A stretch of DNA of 64,000 bases from Chloroflexota bacterium (GTDB lineage: Bacteria > Chloroflexota > Dehalococcoidia > JABGRK01), in the NCBI GenBank assembly GCA_018648325.1, contig JABGRK010000010.1:134621-198620 (forward strand). The letters are read 5' to 3'. The position numbers and the translations under genes are program-made. Positions 47,298 through 55,787 of this stretch are shown one piece after another (the first letter of the stretch is position 1; every line of letters begins with the position of its first letter). Below the pieces are notes generated by a model. The model made no database searches. It saw only the letters and a program-made list of their open reading frames with translations, and was not told the DNA's origin.

Positions 47298-48392
47298 ATG
47301 AGTAAAGATGTAAAAAAGCAACCAATCTGCCTTACCGATCTGACAGATCAAGCCCTGAGCGATTTTGTGGCCGAACTGGGGCAACCCGCCTACCGCGCCA
47401 AACAGCTCAGGCATTGGCTATATAAGGAACTGGCCTCCTCCTTTGAGCAGATGGGCAATCTCCCACAGGCGCTACGTGCAAAGCTTATCAAAAAGGCTGT
47501 TGTCAGTTGCATTGATCCGGTGCACGAATTGGTATCCAAAGATAGTACTATCAAAGTCCTTTTCGCGCTACTGGATGGCAAAACCGTTGAAGCATCGGTA
47601 ATGCAGCATCCGGCAGGCAAAGGTAATAATCGTTACACCGTTTGCGTTTCCACTCAGGCCGGATGCGCCATCGGCTGTCCTTTTTGCGCCACCGGCCAGC
47701 AGGGCTTTGAGCGCAACCTTACCCCCGGCGAGATAATAGATCAGGTGCTGTACTTCACCCGGCGTGTGCGGCTTAACGGTGGCACCGAGCCTGATTATGC
47801 TCCCAACGTGGTGTTTATGGGCATGGGCGAGCCGCTGGCCAACTATAACGCACTGATGCAGGCAATAGAAACACTCAACGCAGGCGACGGATTTAATCTG
47901 GGTGCCCGCAGCATGACTGTTTCCACAGCCGGGCTTGTACCTAAAATCGAACGTTTTGCCAAGGAGCCGCGGCAGGTGGGGCTTGCCGTATCGCTGCACG
48001 CTGCCAGCGATGCTTTACGGAACATGCTGGTACCGATCAATAAAACATATCCGCTTAAACGTCTGATGGCGGTCTGCAATAAATACGTTGAAACCACCGG
48101 CCGACGTATTACCTTTGAATACATCCTTTTTGGGGGGCTCAACGATTCGATACCGCAGGCAGTGGAACTTGCCACGTTGCTAAAGGGGATGAACTGCCAC
48201 GTAAACCTGATAGCGGCCAACCCCGTAGAGGGCAGCAGATTCAAGCCGCCGACTCATAGTACCTCTTTGTCTTTTTTAAGCGAGCTGGAGCGACGTCATA
48301 TCTCTTGTACGCTGCGTGTGAGCAAGGGAGCGGACATCGGCGCCGGTTGTGGTCAACTGCGCAGCCGTGTTGCCGGGGCAAACAAGAGCTAA
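47298..48392 (+). CDS. rlmN: Dual-specificity 23S rRNA / tRNA adenine-C2 methyltransferase
   Basis: 364 residues from ATG 47298. The radical-SAM cluster motif CAIGCPFC (CxxxCxxC), GEIIDQVLY, VVFMGMGEPLANY and the SAM/target motifs SLHAASDALRNMLVPINKTYP and VEGSRFKPP mark RlmN, which methylates A2503 of 23S rRNA and A37 of some tRNAs. The second catalytic cysteine near the C-terminus is in CTLRVSKGADIGAGCGQL. A longer frame start at 47250 lies upstream of the -10 box and is rejected. Confidence 0.96.
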   Translation: MSKDVKKQPICLTDLTDQALSDFVAELGQPAYRAKQLRHWLYKELASSFEQMGNLPQALRAKLIKKAVVSCIDPVHELVSKDSTIKVLFALLDGKTVEASVMQHPAGKGNNRYTVCVSTQAGCAIGCPFCATGQQGFERNLTPGEIIDQVLYFTRRVRLNGGTEPDYAPNVVFMGMGEPLANYNALMQAIETLNAGDGFNLGARSMTVSTAGLVPKIERFAKEPRQVGLAVSLHAASDALRNMLVPINKTYPLKRLMAVCNKYVETTGRRITFEYILFGGLNDSIPQAVELATLLKGMNCHVNLIAANPVEGSRFKPPTHSTSLSFLSELERRHISCTLRVSKGADIGAGCGQLRSRVAGANKS

Positions 48393-48403
48393 AACTAGCA
48401 AGT

Positions 48404-49324
48404 CTATCCTTGCGAATCTCTTCGTACCAGCATCGATTTTGCCACTGATCCATGCCAGCAGCCTATTCTTTTTGCCACATGCATTGTTGCGGTAAATACT
48501 AAAAAGCCGATTACAGGCGTGATAAATGTGACCCAGTCCGGTAATTGATATAAAATGCCGTGAACTCTAATGCCTGTAACTTCGTTCAGGTTCAACAATA
48601 CCTGCAGGATAGGCAATGCAACGCCCCACAGTGATACCCCGATCAAGGTGATAATCAGTGTGAAGTAGAAAATACCCATCGGCAGATGCATAATCATATA
48701 CAGCATAGACGACCAGGTGTGACCGTCAGTAAAAATGCTTTTAAACCTATCCCACCAGCCCTGCCTTTTGTCCGTAAACGCGGGACGGTTGGGCATACGC
48801 ACTCCCAGCAGCCCCTCCACAATGCGCCCCTCTATCAAGGCAAGCCCCCTGATTGATAGCAAAAACAGCGCAAAAAGAGGCAATCCGATGATCAGAACAA
48901 GCAGTCCCGCAGACACCGATAAACCTGTTACCGCCCAGGTAAAATAGGCTATACCGGTAGCCAGCGACAGGATCATGTAGATCACTGAGCCCCACGCTCC
49001 TGAATCGGCCCAGACACCAAAAAATCTTGGCCAGGACGATCGTTTTTTCTCTTCATATCTTTTTACACGCTGTGCAAGGGCAGGCGAGGTACGAACCTCG
49101 ATATCTCTATAACCAGCCGCAACCTCTTCGGGTGTGCCGTATTCTTCGATAACCTGCATTATGGCATCAGCATCCGAGATGCTGGGATAGATAGTAATTG
49201 CATTGTTGTAGGCGTCTCTTAAGTGCTCCTCGGCATCTGAGAGGGCGTCTTGAACAATGGCCGAATCGCTGCCTCTAAGCTCTTTCCTCAGCTGGTGCAG
49301 ATATTCCTTAATAGTTTTTATCAT
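48404..49324 (-). CDS. HAAS/sensor-domain integral membrane protein
   Basis: 306 residues. The N-terminal ~95 residues are a HAAS-type helical signalling domain (IKEYLHQLRKELRGSDSAIVQDALSDAEEHLRDAY, then VIEEYGTPEEVAAGYRD). Two related hydrophobic modules follow, each with two or three helices and a repeated opening (SGAWGSVIYMILSLATGIAYFTWAV and TWSSMLYMIMHLPMGIFYFTLII), as in the 'sensor' family. Such proteins usually follow a PadR regulator and pass membrane signals. The start at 49324 has GGGGTAC upstream. Confidence 0.82.
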   Translation of the reverse strand: MIKTIKEYLHQLRKELRGSDSAIVQDALSDAEEHLRDAYNNAITIYPSISDADAIMQVIEEYGTPEEVAAGYRDIEVRTSPALAQRVKRYEEKKRSSWPRFFGVWADSGAWGSVIYMILSLATGIAYFTWAVTGLSVSAGLLVLIIGLPLFALFLLSIRGLALIEGRIVEGLLGVRMPNRPAFTDKRQGWWDRFKSIFTDGHTWSSMLYMIMHLPMGIFYFTLIITLIGVSLWGVALPILQVLLNLNEVTGIRVHGILYQLPDWVTFITPVIGFLVFTATMHVAKRIGCWHGSVAKSMLVRRDSQG

Positions 49325-49371
49325 CGATAGTACCCCTTGAATACAAAATCCGTCATAACGTTGGCGCTGTC

Positions 49372-49587
49372 TCATATCTTCATTAATCGTTTTAGAGCTA
49401 AACGGCCAAGAGCCGTTGTTTTGTAATAGCGACCCGATGGGCCTGACAGGGATGGCACTGCTTGCAGTTTGAGCAGTCCGATACTTTCAAGCGATTCCAG
49501 CTCAGATAGCGCCATCTGAACGATGTCATGGTCGCTGCCCGCCAGCTGTCTGGAAAGCTGCCTGAAGTATTGCTTAATACTTGTCAT
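49372..49587 (-). CDS. Chimeric remnant: HAAS N-terminus joined to PadR C-terminus
   Basis: 71 residues. The first ~29 (IKQYFRQLSRQLAGSDHDIVQMALSEL) match the HAAS start of the downstream gene (IKEYLHQLRKELRGSDSAIVQDALSDA). The rest (LESIGLLKLQAVPSLSGPSGRYYKTTALGRLALKRLMKI) matches the wing and C-terminal helix of the upstream PadR (LENNGLLQSKVEPSVSGPPRRYYSITDLGRQTLKRWMQI). It overlaps the PadR end by 14 bases, as a HAAS gene normally would. It looks like the scar of an in-frame deletion between tandem PadR-HAAS copies. It may not be functional. Confidence 0.8.
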   Translation of the reverse strand: MTSIKQYFRQLSRQLAGSDHDIVQMALSELESLESIGLLKLQAVPSLSGPSGRYYKTTALGRLALKRLMKI

Positions 49588-49963
49588 CACTGCCAACTTC
49601 CCCCAGTGTCGAATTGACAAAGGTTATGGTCTGGCCCCATATCTGCATCCAGCGCTTAAGTGTTTGCCTGCCCAGATCTGTTATCGAGTAGTAGCGCCGT
49701 GGCGGCCCGGATACGGATGGCTCCACCTTGCTTTGCAGAAGACCGTTGTTTTCCAGTGATCGCAGGACAGGATAGAGCGCGCCCTGCTTTATCATAGAAA
49801 TGTCTTGCTTGTTGGCCTCCACTATTTTTGCAATGCGATAGCCGTATATAGGTTCCCTCGCCCTGTCCAGTACACCCAGAAGCACGAGCGAGGCTATACC
49901 AGCGTTAAGCTCTTTTAAGAATTTTTTGTCCGCTGCGTTAATATCGTCCAAATCCGTCTCCAC
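49574..49963 (-). CDS. PadR-family transcriptional regulator
   Basis: 129 residues, GTG start. The PadR winged helix is clear: SLVLLGVLDRAREPIYGYRIAKIVEANKQDISMIKQGALYPVLRSLENNGLL, then RRYYSITDLGRQTLKRW. It represses envelope or transport genes in response to small ligands. It is divergent from the response-regulator operon, so the shared 156-base region could hold its operator. Confidence 0.92.
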   Translation of the reverse strand: METDLDDINAADKKFLKELNAGIASLVLLGVLDRAREPIYGYRIAKIVEANKQDISMIKQGALYPVLRSLENNGLLQSKVEPSVSGPPRRYYSITDLGRQTLKRWMQIWGQTITFVNSTLGEVGSDDKY

Positions 49964-50078
49964 TAACAGTATTGCTAACTAAATACTACTATTAAGTTGA
50001 TAATAGCTTATGAATAATAACTTGTCAAGGGGTAACTTATTTCTCATTTATTCGTTATTAATTCTGTAGGGATAAATC

Positions 50079-50112
50079 CTTTACTTTGTCTTTACTTTGG
50101 AGATAGTATAGT
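50079..50112 (+). promoter_or_regulatory. Response-regulator operator and promoter
   Basis: CTTTAC at 50079 and 50090 repeat with an 11-base period, followed 11 bases later by TATAGT (50107-50112) and then the ATG at 50119. The layout is like a PhoB-type box replacing the -35 element. The transcript would be nearly leaderless. The same CTTTAC-N5-CTTTAC repeat precedes the ABC transporter genes. Confidence 0.65.
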
Positions 50113-50118
50113 AGCGTT

Positions 50119-50781
50119 ATGCGCATATTAGTTACTGAAGATGAAAAAGACCTTGCCGATGCCATAGCCAAAGGGCTGCGCAATCAGGGCTATGCGGTCG
50201 ATATTGCCTATGACGGGCAGCAGGCGCTTGATATGATCGAAATAAGCGATTACGACCTGATAGTGCTTGATCTCAATCTGCCGCTGGTTGACGGCATGGA
50301 GGTTTGCAGACAGGTTCGTGAGTCCTCCTCACGTACGGGCATACTAATGCTAACCGCCCGATCCAGTCCCTCCGACAGGGTAAGCGGGCTGGACCGTGGT
50401 GCAGACGATTATCTGACAAAACCATTCCACTTTCCCGAACTGCTGGCGCGTGTGCGCGCCATACTGCGCCGCGAGGGCGAGTCGCGTGATACCATCCTGC
50501 GAACAAGAGACCTTGTGTTGGACCCCAACTCGCAGCGGTGCTATTTCAATGACGATGAAATAAAGCTAACCACCAAGGAATTCGCCATACTGGAATATTT
50601 AATGCGCAACGCCGGGCGCATCGTTTCTCAGGAAGAGCTACTGGAACATGTGTGGGATGACGATGCCAACCTGTTTACGCACTCCGTCAGGGTGCATGTT
50701 ATGAACCTGCGTAGGAAACTGGACGGGTCAGGCGCTGTTGATGCAATATCAACCGTTAAAGGCAGGGGGTACATACTATGA
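50119..50781 (+). CDS. OmpR/PhoB-family response regulator
   Basis: 220 residues. Receiver domain: acidic pocket EDE, phospho-acceptor Asp in VLDLNLP, Thr of LTARS, and Lys of YLTKPFHF. The OmpR winged helix follows (KLTTKEFAILEYLMRNAGRIVSQEELLEHVWDDD, VMNLRRKLDG, GRGYIL). Its stop overlaps the start of the histidine kinase gene (ATGA). Predicted targets are itself and the downstream ABC genes, from the shared CTTTAC repeats. Confidence 0.95.
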   Translation: MRILVTEDEKDLADAIAKGLRNQGYAVDIAYDGQQALDMIEISDYDLIVLDLNLPLVDGMEVCRQVRESSSRTGILMLTARSSPSDRVSGLDRGADDYLTKPFHFPELLARVRAILRREGESRDTILRTRDLVLDPNSQRCYFNDDEIKLTTKEFAILEYLMRNAGRIVSQEELLEHVWDDDANLFTHSVRVHVMNLRRKLDGSGAVDAISTVKGRGYIL

Positions 50782-51902
50782 GAGTGCCTATTTTTATGAA
50801 AACCATAAGGTTCAGGCTTACGGTATGGTATGCGGCAGTGCTGCTGCTGCTGGGAATATTCATAATTTTGTGGATTAACCTCGGTTTTCGCTTCTGGGGT
50901 GATGCGAAACCACCGATAGATGATGGAACACAGACGGTTGAACAAAGACTTGCATCTGCCAGGGCCAGAAGCCGGCAAAATATACTTACTGTTTCTTTGA
51001 TTAGTGCTGCGGGAACCCTTGTGATTGGAGCCGCGGGAGGTTACCTGCTTTCAGGTAGAATCCTTAAGCCCGTTGATAATGTTGCCTCGATTGCCGCGCG
51101 TATCTCAAGCACCAACCTTAAAGAGCGGATAAACCATCAGGGGCCGCAAGATGAAATGAAGCACCTTGCCGATACCTTCGATGATATGCTGGCACGACTG
51201 GATGGAGCCTTTGAGGGCCAGAAGCAGTTTATTCAGGACGCCTCGCATGAGCTAAAAACCCCCATTGCTATAGCACTTACCAATATAGAAGTGATGGAGA
51301 TGGACAGTAAGGCTACCGAAAAGGATTACAGGCACGTAATGGAAGTTATTAAACTGAGCTTGGACAGACTGGATCGCTTAAGTAAAAAACTGCTGCTGCT
51401 TTCTGTGGTGGAGCAAAACCAGCCACATGAGTCGGTTGTCCAAATAAATGACTTGCTGCAGGATATATCAACGGAATTCGGCGATATTGCCAAAGCGGCC
51501 AAGCTGTCCATCGATCTCAAACCGTCGTCGGAGCAGCTCCCCGTTGCCGGCGATGTTTTTTTCCTCAGGGAAGCGATAGGCAACCTTGTGGATAACGCAA
51601 TCAAATACAGCAAACCGGACACTGCAATCACGATTTCAGCAAAGAAAGATAGCTCACAGGTAATAATTGAGGTGCGCGATAATGGCATTGGTATACCCAA
51701 ACATGATCAGCAGCGTATATTCGATCGCTTTTACCGCGTTGAAAAATCCCGGTCACGTGATTTGGGCGGAACGGGTCTGGGGCTGGCCGTAGTAAAAAAG
51801 ATAGTTGAAAATCATAAAGGAACTATCTTGCTGCAAAGCGCATCCGGAAAGGGCAGCACCTTTACTATCACGCTGCCACTCCAGCAAGACATCTCCTCTT
51901 AG
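50778..51902 (+). CDS. Sensor histidine kinase
   Basis: 374 residues. Two membrane helices (about residues 12-34 and 72-94) flank a short outer loop. A HAMP segment (RILKPVDNVASIAARISSTNL) leads to the dimerisation helix with DASHELKTP (phospho-His) and the HATPase (NLVDNAIKYSK, VRDNGIGIP, GGTGLGLAVVKKI). The outer loop is only about 35 residues, so the signal may be sensed in the membrane or through the partner ABC transporter, as for BceS-like kinases. Confidence 0.95.
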   Translation: MRVPIFMKTIRFRLTVWYAAVLLLLGIFIILWINLGFRFWGDAKPPIDDGTQTVEQRLASARARSRQNILTVSLISAAGTLVIGAAGGYLLSGRILKPVDNVASIAARISSTNLKERINHQGPQDEMKHLADTFDDMLARLDGAFEGQKQFIQDASHELKTPIAIALTNIEVMEMDSKATEKDYRHVMEVIKLSLDRLDRLSKKLLLLSVVEQNQPHESVVQINDLLQDISTEFGDIAKAAKLSIDLKPSSEQLPVAGDVFFLREAIGNLVDNAIKYSKPDTAITISAKKDSSQVIIEVRDNGIGIPKHDQQRIFDRFYRVEKSRSRDLGGTGLGLAVVKKIVENHKGTILLQSASGKGSTFTITLPLQQDISS

Positions 51903-51948
51903 TTAACTCTGCTTGTACAAAAGTGCTCTTTTACTAGCCCATTTTTTT

Positions 51949-51982
51949 CTTTACCTTGGCTTTACGTATTGCATGCTAACTT
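51949..51982 (+). promoter_or_regulatory. Predicted response-regulator site and promoter of the ABC genes
   Basis: CTTTAC at 51949 and 51960 repeat with the same 11-base period as at 50079/50090, followed 11 bases later by TAACTT with upstream TGC (51977-51982). This matches the layout in front of the response-regulator gene. Confidence 0.6.
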
Positions 51983-52013
51983 TATATCAAGAAACAAAGT
52001 TAGGAAGTGAGAT

Positions 52014-53264
52014 ATGAGCATTATCAAAAGATCATTGCGCAATGTGATGCGTAGCCCTTTCCGCTCTATGGCAATACTGGTGATACTGGCCATGAGCATT
52101 GGGCTGTCGCTTACCATGTTGACGGTTAACGGGGCCAGCGAAAGTGAGCTTGGCTCCATTAGCGGCCTGGTGGGAACCGATATTCAGGTAAGCCCGGCTG
52201 GCTCTTTCGGCCCATTTGGTGGAGGCGAGCTGGATGAAGCAGATGTGGATGAGCTGCTTGCCTTAGAAAACGTAAACTCGATTCGCAAAAGCATCTCAAC
52301 CTCGTATATGGGAGGTGCACTTGAATCGCCGCTCACGGGTAGAGGCGGAGGCCCTGGAGGAGGGACAAGACCTATTATGGCCATGGGTGTTTCTCCGGAG
52401 ATGGATACCATCATCCTGTTTAACGGTGGAACCATAGATACCACCGAGGCCGTGCAATCGGGGCGTTATTTTGAACCTGGCGATAGCAATGCAGATGTGA
52501 TGGTAATGGGTGATGGATTGGCCGAGATCAATAGTCTCAGTGTGGGCGATACGGTGGATATTGAGGGCGTAGATGTTCAGATTATCGGTATATATGACAC
52601 CGGCTCGCAGCTTGGTGATAACATGCTTGTGATGCCTATTGAAACGGCACAACGCGTGTTTAGTGTGGATGGAGTAACCTCGGTAATTATCGTGGCCGAT
52701 GATGTGAGTAACGTGGACGGGATTGTGGCGGGTATCAGGGAGGTATTTGATGAGGATACCGCTGATGTGGTAACCGCAGAAGATAGATATGAAAACATCG
52801 ACGAGTCATTGACAAATGCCATAAACAGCAGCCAGATCGGTATGATCGTCAGCTTTGTTGTTGCCGGCCTGATAATCCTCTTCTCAGTGTTTCTAATGAT
52901 GAGGCAACGTATAAAAGAGATCGGCATTCTCAAGGCCATCGGTGCCTCCAACTGGCATATCGGCCTGCAATTCAGTGTAGAGACGCTGCTGATAAGCGTC
53001 GTAGGTGCGATATTAGGCGCGCTGATGACGTTCCCTCTGGCACAGAGCGTTGCCAATATGATGACCGGCACAGCTTCGGCTGCCAACGAGCGTGGAGGGG
53101 GCAAGTTCGGAGGCGGCACTATTGCAGGGATCGATGTGGCGGTATCACCCGAAGTGTTCCTGTATGCACTGGGAATAGCTATAGCGTTAGCGCTGGTGGC
53201 CAGCATAATCCCGGCGCTTTATATATCAAGAGTAAGACCGGCGGAGGTACTTAGAAATGAGTAA
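52014..53264 (+). CDS. MacB/FtsX-type ABC transporter permease
   Basis: 416 residues. An N-terminal membrane helix (LVILAMSIGLSLTML) is followed by a MacB-like outer core, then three C-terminal helices of the FtsX domain (IVSFVVAGLIILFSVFLMMRQRIKEIGILKAIGAS, ETLLISVVGAILGAL, LYALGIAIALALVASIIPALYI). Gly-rich loops (GRGGGPGGGTRP and NERGGGKFGGGT) are in the outer part and are unusual. It probably exports or removes an antimicrobial or lipid with the ATPase encoded next. Confidence 0.93.
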   Translation: MSIIKRSLRNVMRSPFRSMAILVILAMSIGLSLTMLTVNGASESELGSISGLVGTDIQVSPAGSFGPFGGGELDEADVDELLALENVNSIRKSISTSYMGGALESPLTGRGGGPGGGTRPIMAMGVSPEMDTIILFNGGTIDTTEAVQSGRYFEPGDSNADVMVMGDGLAEINSLSVGDTVDIEGVDVQIIGIYDTGSQLGDNMLVMPIETAQRVFSVDGVTSVIIVADDVSNVDGIVAGIREVFDEDTADVVTAEDRYENIDESLTNAINSSQIGMIVSFVVAGLIILFSVFLMMRQRIKEIGILKAIGASNWHIGLQFSVETLLISVVGAILGALMTFPLAQSVANMMTGTASAANERGGGKFGGGTIAGIDVAVSPEVFLYALGIAIALALVASIIPALYISRVRPAEVLRNE

Positions 53265-53949
53265 CAGTAATGGATCAATCGTAATAGCAAAAAATCTATA
53301 CAAGCAATATAAACAGGGAGACTCTGTAGTTTCAGCGGTGGACAACCTGAGCGTTGAGATACCCAAGGGGAAGCTGATAGTGCTGATGGGTCACTCAGGC
53401 AGTGGAAAGACAACATTCTTGAACCTGATGGGCGCACTGGATAAGCCGACGTCTGGCAATATAATTGTCGATGGTGTCAATCTGTCGCAGGTTAGTGGCC
53501 GGCAGGAGTCCAAATACAGGTTGAGCAAGGTGGGATTTGTTTTTCAATCGTATTATCTGGTTCCGGGGCTCAAAGCAATTGAAAACGTGACACTGCCCAT
53601 GGAGCTTTCGGGGCTTAATCACGGTGACAGGCAGGTCAAAGCGCGGGAGATCCTCAACCGCGTTGGTATCAAAGACCTCAAGCAGTCGCGTCGCCCGCTC
53701 CAGCTCTCTGGCGGCGAGCAGCAGCGTGTAGCTATTGCACGGGCGCTGGCTAATGCCCCACCCATAATCCTGGCCGATGAGCCCACCGGCAACCTCGATT
53801 TCAAGACGGGCAAACTAATCGTGAAAATACTGCAAAGTCTGGCTGCGCGGGATAACAAGACGGTGATAATTGCCACGCATGATACCAGCATTGCTAAAAT
53901 TGCAGACTTAGTGTTGCAAATGGAGGACGGTAAGTTAGTTATAAACTAG
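53257..53949 (+). CDS. ABC transporter ATP-binding protein (MacB/LolD type)
   Basis: 230 residues. Walker [11 protein letters not shown]-loop [10 protein letters not shown], signature [15 protein letters not shown], Walker [12 protein letters not shown], and the switch His in IATHDTSI are all intact. The gene overlaps the permease by 8 bases. It powers the upstream permease, and the pair is probably switched on by the adjacent two-component system. Confidence 0.96.
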   Translation: MSNSNGSIVIAKNLYKQYKQGDSVVSAVDNLSVEIPKGKLIVLMGHSGSGKTTFLNLMGALDKPTSGNIIVDGVNLSQVSGRQESKYRLSKVGFVFQSYYLVPGLKAIENVTLPMELSGLNHGDRQVKAREILNRVGIKDLKQSRRPLQLSGGEQQRVAIARALANAPPIILADEPTGNLDFKTGKLIVKILQSLAARDNKTVIIATHDTSIAKIADLVLQMEDGKLVIN

Positions 53950-53971
53950 TTTCGGATTATTGCTGTGCCAT

Positions 53972-54328
53972 CTACAGCGTTTTAATGCGCACGAGATGGA
54001 CAGTAACACCCGCCGCGATCACAACTAAAACAATCTGTACCCATAGAATCTGAACAAAGAAGACGATTGAACATATGATGCTTGCCCACAGCACTACAAG
54101 GGCAAGCATCTTCGTCTTGAGCGGAATCCCCTTTTGTTCCATGTAGTTTTTAATGTATTTGCCGAATAGTCGATTGCCCAGCAGCCAGTTGTAGAACCGT
54201 TCGGAACTTCTACCGTAACAGGCGGCCGCAAGCAGCAAAAACGGGGTAGTCGGCAGCAGCGGCAGGATTATACCTACTATGCCGATTGCCATAAAAATCG
54301 TGCCCAGGACAATAAGTATTATTTTCAT
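53972..54328 (-). CDS. DUF454 (YbaN-like) inner-membrane protein
   Basis: 118 residues. The GTIFMAIGIVGIILPLLPTTPFLLLAAACYGRSSERFYNWLLGNRLFGKYI pattern is diagnostic of DUF454/YbaN. Three to four membrane helices. The function is unknown. It is convergent with the ABC ATPase gene. Confidence 0.92.
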   Translation of the reverse strand: MKIILIVLGTIFMAIGIVGIILPLLPTTPFLLLAAACYGRSSERFYNWLLGNRLFGKYIKNYMEQKGIPLKTKMLALVVLWASIICSIVFFVQILWVQIVLVVIAAGVTVHLVRIKTL

Positions 54329-54460
54329 TTAAAACGCTTCTTTATATACTCAACCACATTATAACGTATCCGGGTTATATTACGTTTTACATTATGGATG
54401 TCGACGCCTGCTTGACTGGTGGTGTATGATGTGGGGACATCGAATTTTTTGGAGTATATT

Positions 54461-55102
54461 TTGGCTATCTCAGTCATTTTAGGGCATCCGGACAAGAGCA
54501 GTTTTAATCATGCAATTGCTTCAACTGTTGTCAGTACATTGCGTGAATTGAGCTATCAAGTAAATTTCCATGATTTGTATCAAGAGGGGTTTGACCCGAT
54601 TCTGCCTGCTCAAGACTTGGATAGAGACGTTGCTTTACCGTATGATATAAAAAAACACTGTGACCAGATAGCTAGCGCCGAGGGTATTGTTATTATCCAT
54701 CCCAACTGGTGGGGGCAGCCGCCCGCCATTTTAAAGGGCTGGATAGACCGCGTCATTCGTCCCGGAGTGGCCTATGAGTTTTTGGGTGGGATTAACGGTG
54801 AGGGTGTGCCCCACGGGTTGCTCAAGGCGAAAACGGGGCTGGTTTTTACCACATCCAACACATACCTTAAGAGAGAGCTTGAGGTGTTTGGAGATCCCCT
54901 TGAGACCATCTGGAAGTATTGCATACTGGGCTTGTGCGGAGTAAAAGAATTTTACCGCCGCCAGTTCGGTGTGGTTGTCACCAGTACGCTCGATCAGCGG
55001 GAGCGCTGGCTTGAGGAAACAGTGGATATTGTTACAAGGAATTTTTCCCGGCAGGTGGAGATCGAGGATAATGATACGGATTCGCTCGGAGAACCCATCT
55101 GA
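54461..55102 (+). CDS. NAD(P)H dehydrogenase, NQO1/KefF-like flavodoxin fold
   Basis: 213 residues from TTG 54461, which has GGAG six bases upstream. The flavodoxin-like beginning (AISVILGHPDKSSFNHAIA) and HPNWWGQPPAILKGWIDRVIRPGVAYEF are characteristic of the quinone reductase family, which uses FMN/FAD and NAD(P)H to reduce quinones by two electrons. A longer start at 54419 would add residues unlike the family. It overlaps the acetyltransferase gene by 32 bases. Confidence 0.9.
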   Translation: MAISVILGHPDKSSFNHAIASTVVSTLRELSYQVNFHDLYQEGFDPILPAQDLDRDVALPYDIKKHCDQIASAEGIVIIHPNWWGQPPAILKGWIDRVIRPGVAYEFLGGINGEGVPHGLLKAKTGLVFTTSNTYLKRELEVFGDPLETIWKYCILGLCGVKEFYRRQFGVVVTSTLDQRERWLEETVDIVTRNFSRQVEIEDNDTDSLGEPI

Positions 55103-55583
55103 TATAACAGCAATACGCTATGTCAATGAGCAGGCGTTTGAAACGAATGCCGAGGCAGTTCTGGTCGATCGCTTGCGTGATAAAGGCGTGGTTACATTGT
55201 CGCTGGTTGCTCTTGAAGGTGATAGTATCGTAGGGCATATATTGTTTACGCCTGTCACAATAGAAGCTGATCATGCGAAGTATGAAGCGATTACGTTGGC
55301 TCCTATCGCTGTAATGCCTGCCCGTCAGCGCAAAGGTATCGGCGCCGGATTGATCAAATATGCGTTTGAGCAGTGCAGGCGTCTGGGTCACAATGTCGTT
55401 GTACTCATCGGTCATCCTGAGTATTACCCGCGCTTTGGCTTTGTTCCGGCCAAACCCAAAGGTCTGACCAGTGAGTTTGAGGTTCCTGATGAAGCGTGGA
55501 TGGTTGTCGAGCTTATCGATAACGCACTTGATGGTATCAGCGGTGAGGTCCGCTTCCAGCCCGAATTTGCCGACGCCATGTAA
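55071..55583 (+). CDS. GNAT-family N-acetyltransferase (YhbS-like)
   Basis: 170 residues from ATG 55071, preceded by GAGG. The acetyl-CoA loop is APIAVMPARQRKGIGAGLI, and VVVLIGHPEYYPRFGFVPA is typical of YhbS-type acetyltransferases. The gene is coupled to the upstream reductase gene. The substrate is unknown. Confidence 0.9.
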   Translation: MIRIRSENPSDITAIRYVNEQAFETNAEAVLVDRLRDKGVVTLSLVALEGDSIVGHILFTPVTIEADHAKYEAITLAPIAVMPARQRKGIGAGLIKYAFEQCRRLGHNVVVLIGHPEYYPRFGFVPAKPKGLTSEFEVPDEAWMVVELIDNALDGISGEVRFQPEFADAM

Positions 55584-55605
55584 AATCGGCAACCCCCGAT
55601 TTTTT
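55584..55605 (+). terminator. Intrinsic terminator after the reductase-acetyltransferase pair
   Basis: AATCGG and CCGATT pair around a 6-base loop and are followed by TTTT. Confidence 0.7.
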
Positions 55606-55787
55606 AATCATCCTATCCATAACTACCACATAGTCGTATGTATTTCACCGGCCTTTGGCTACAAATATCCACTTATCCCTTAAAGCATCGGTTGTTATTC
55701 TTTTGTTAGAAATGCTTTTTGCGTGGAGAGATTTCCGTTACTTTTGTGTACTAGACTGCTAAAGAAGTGATAAAACAGGAGCAAAAA

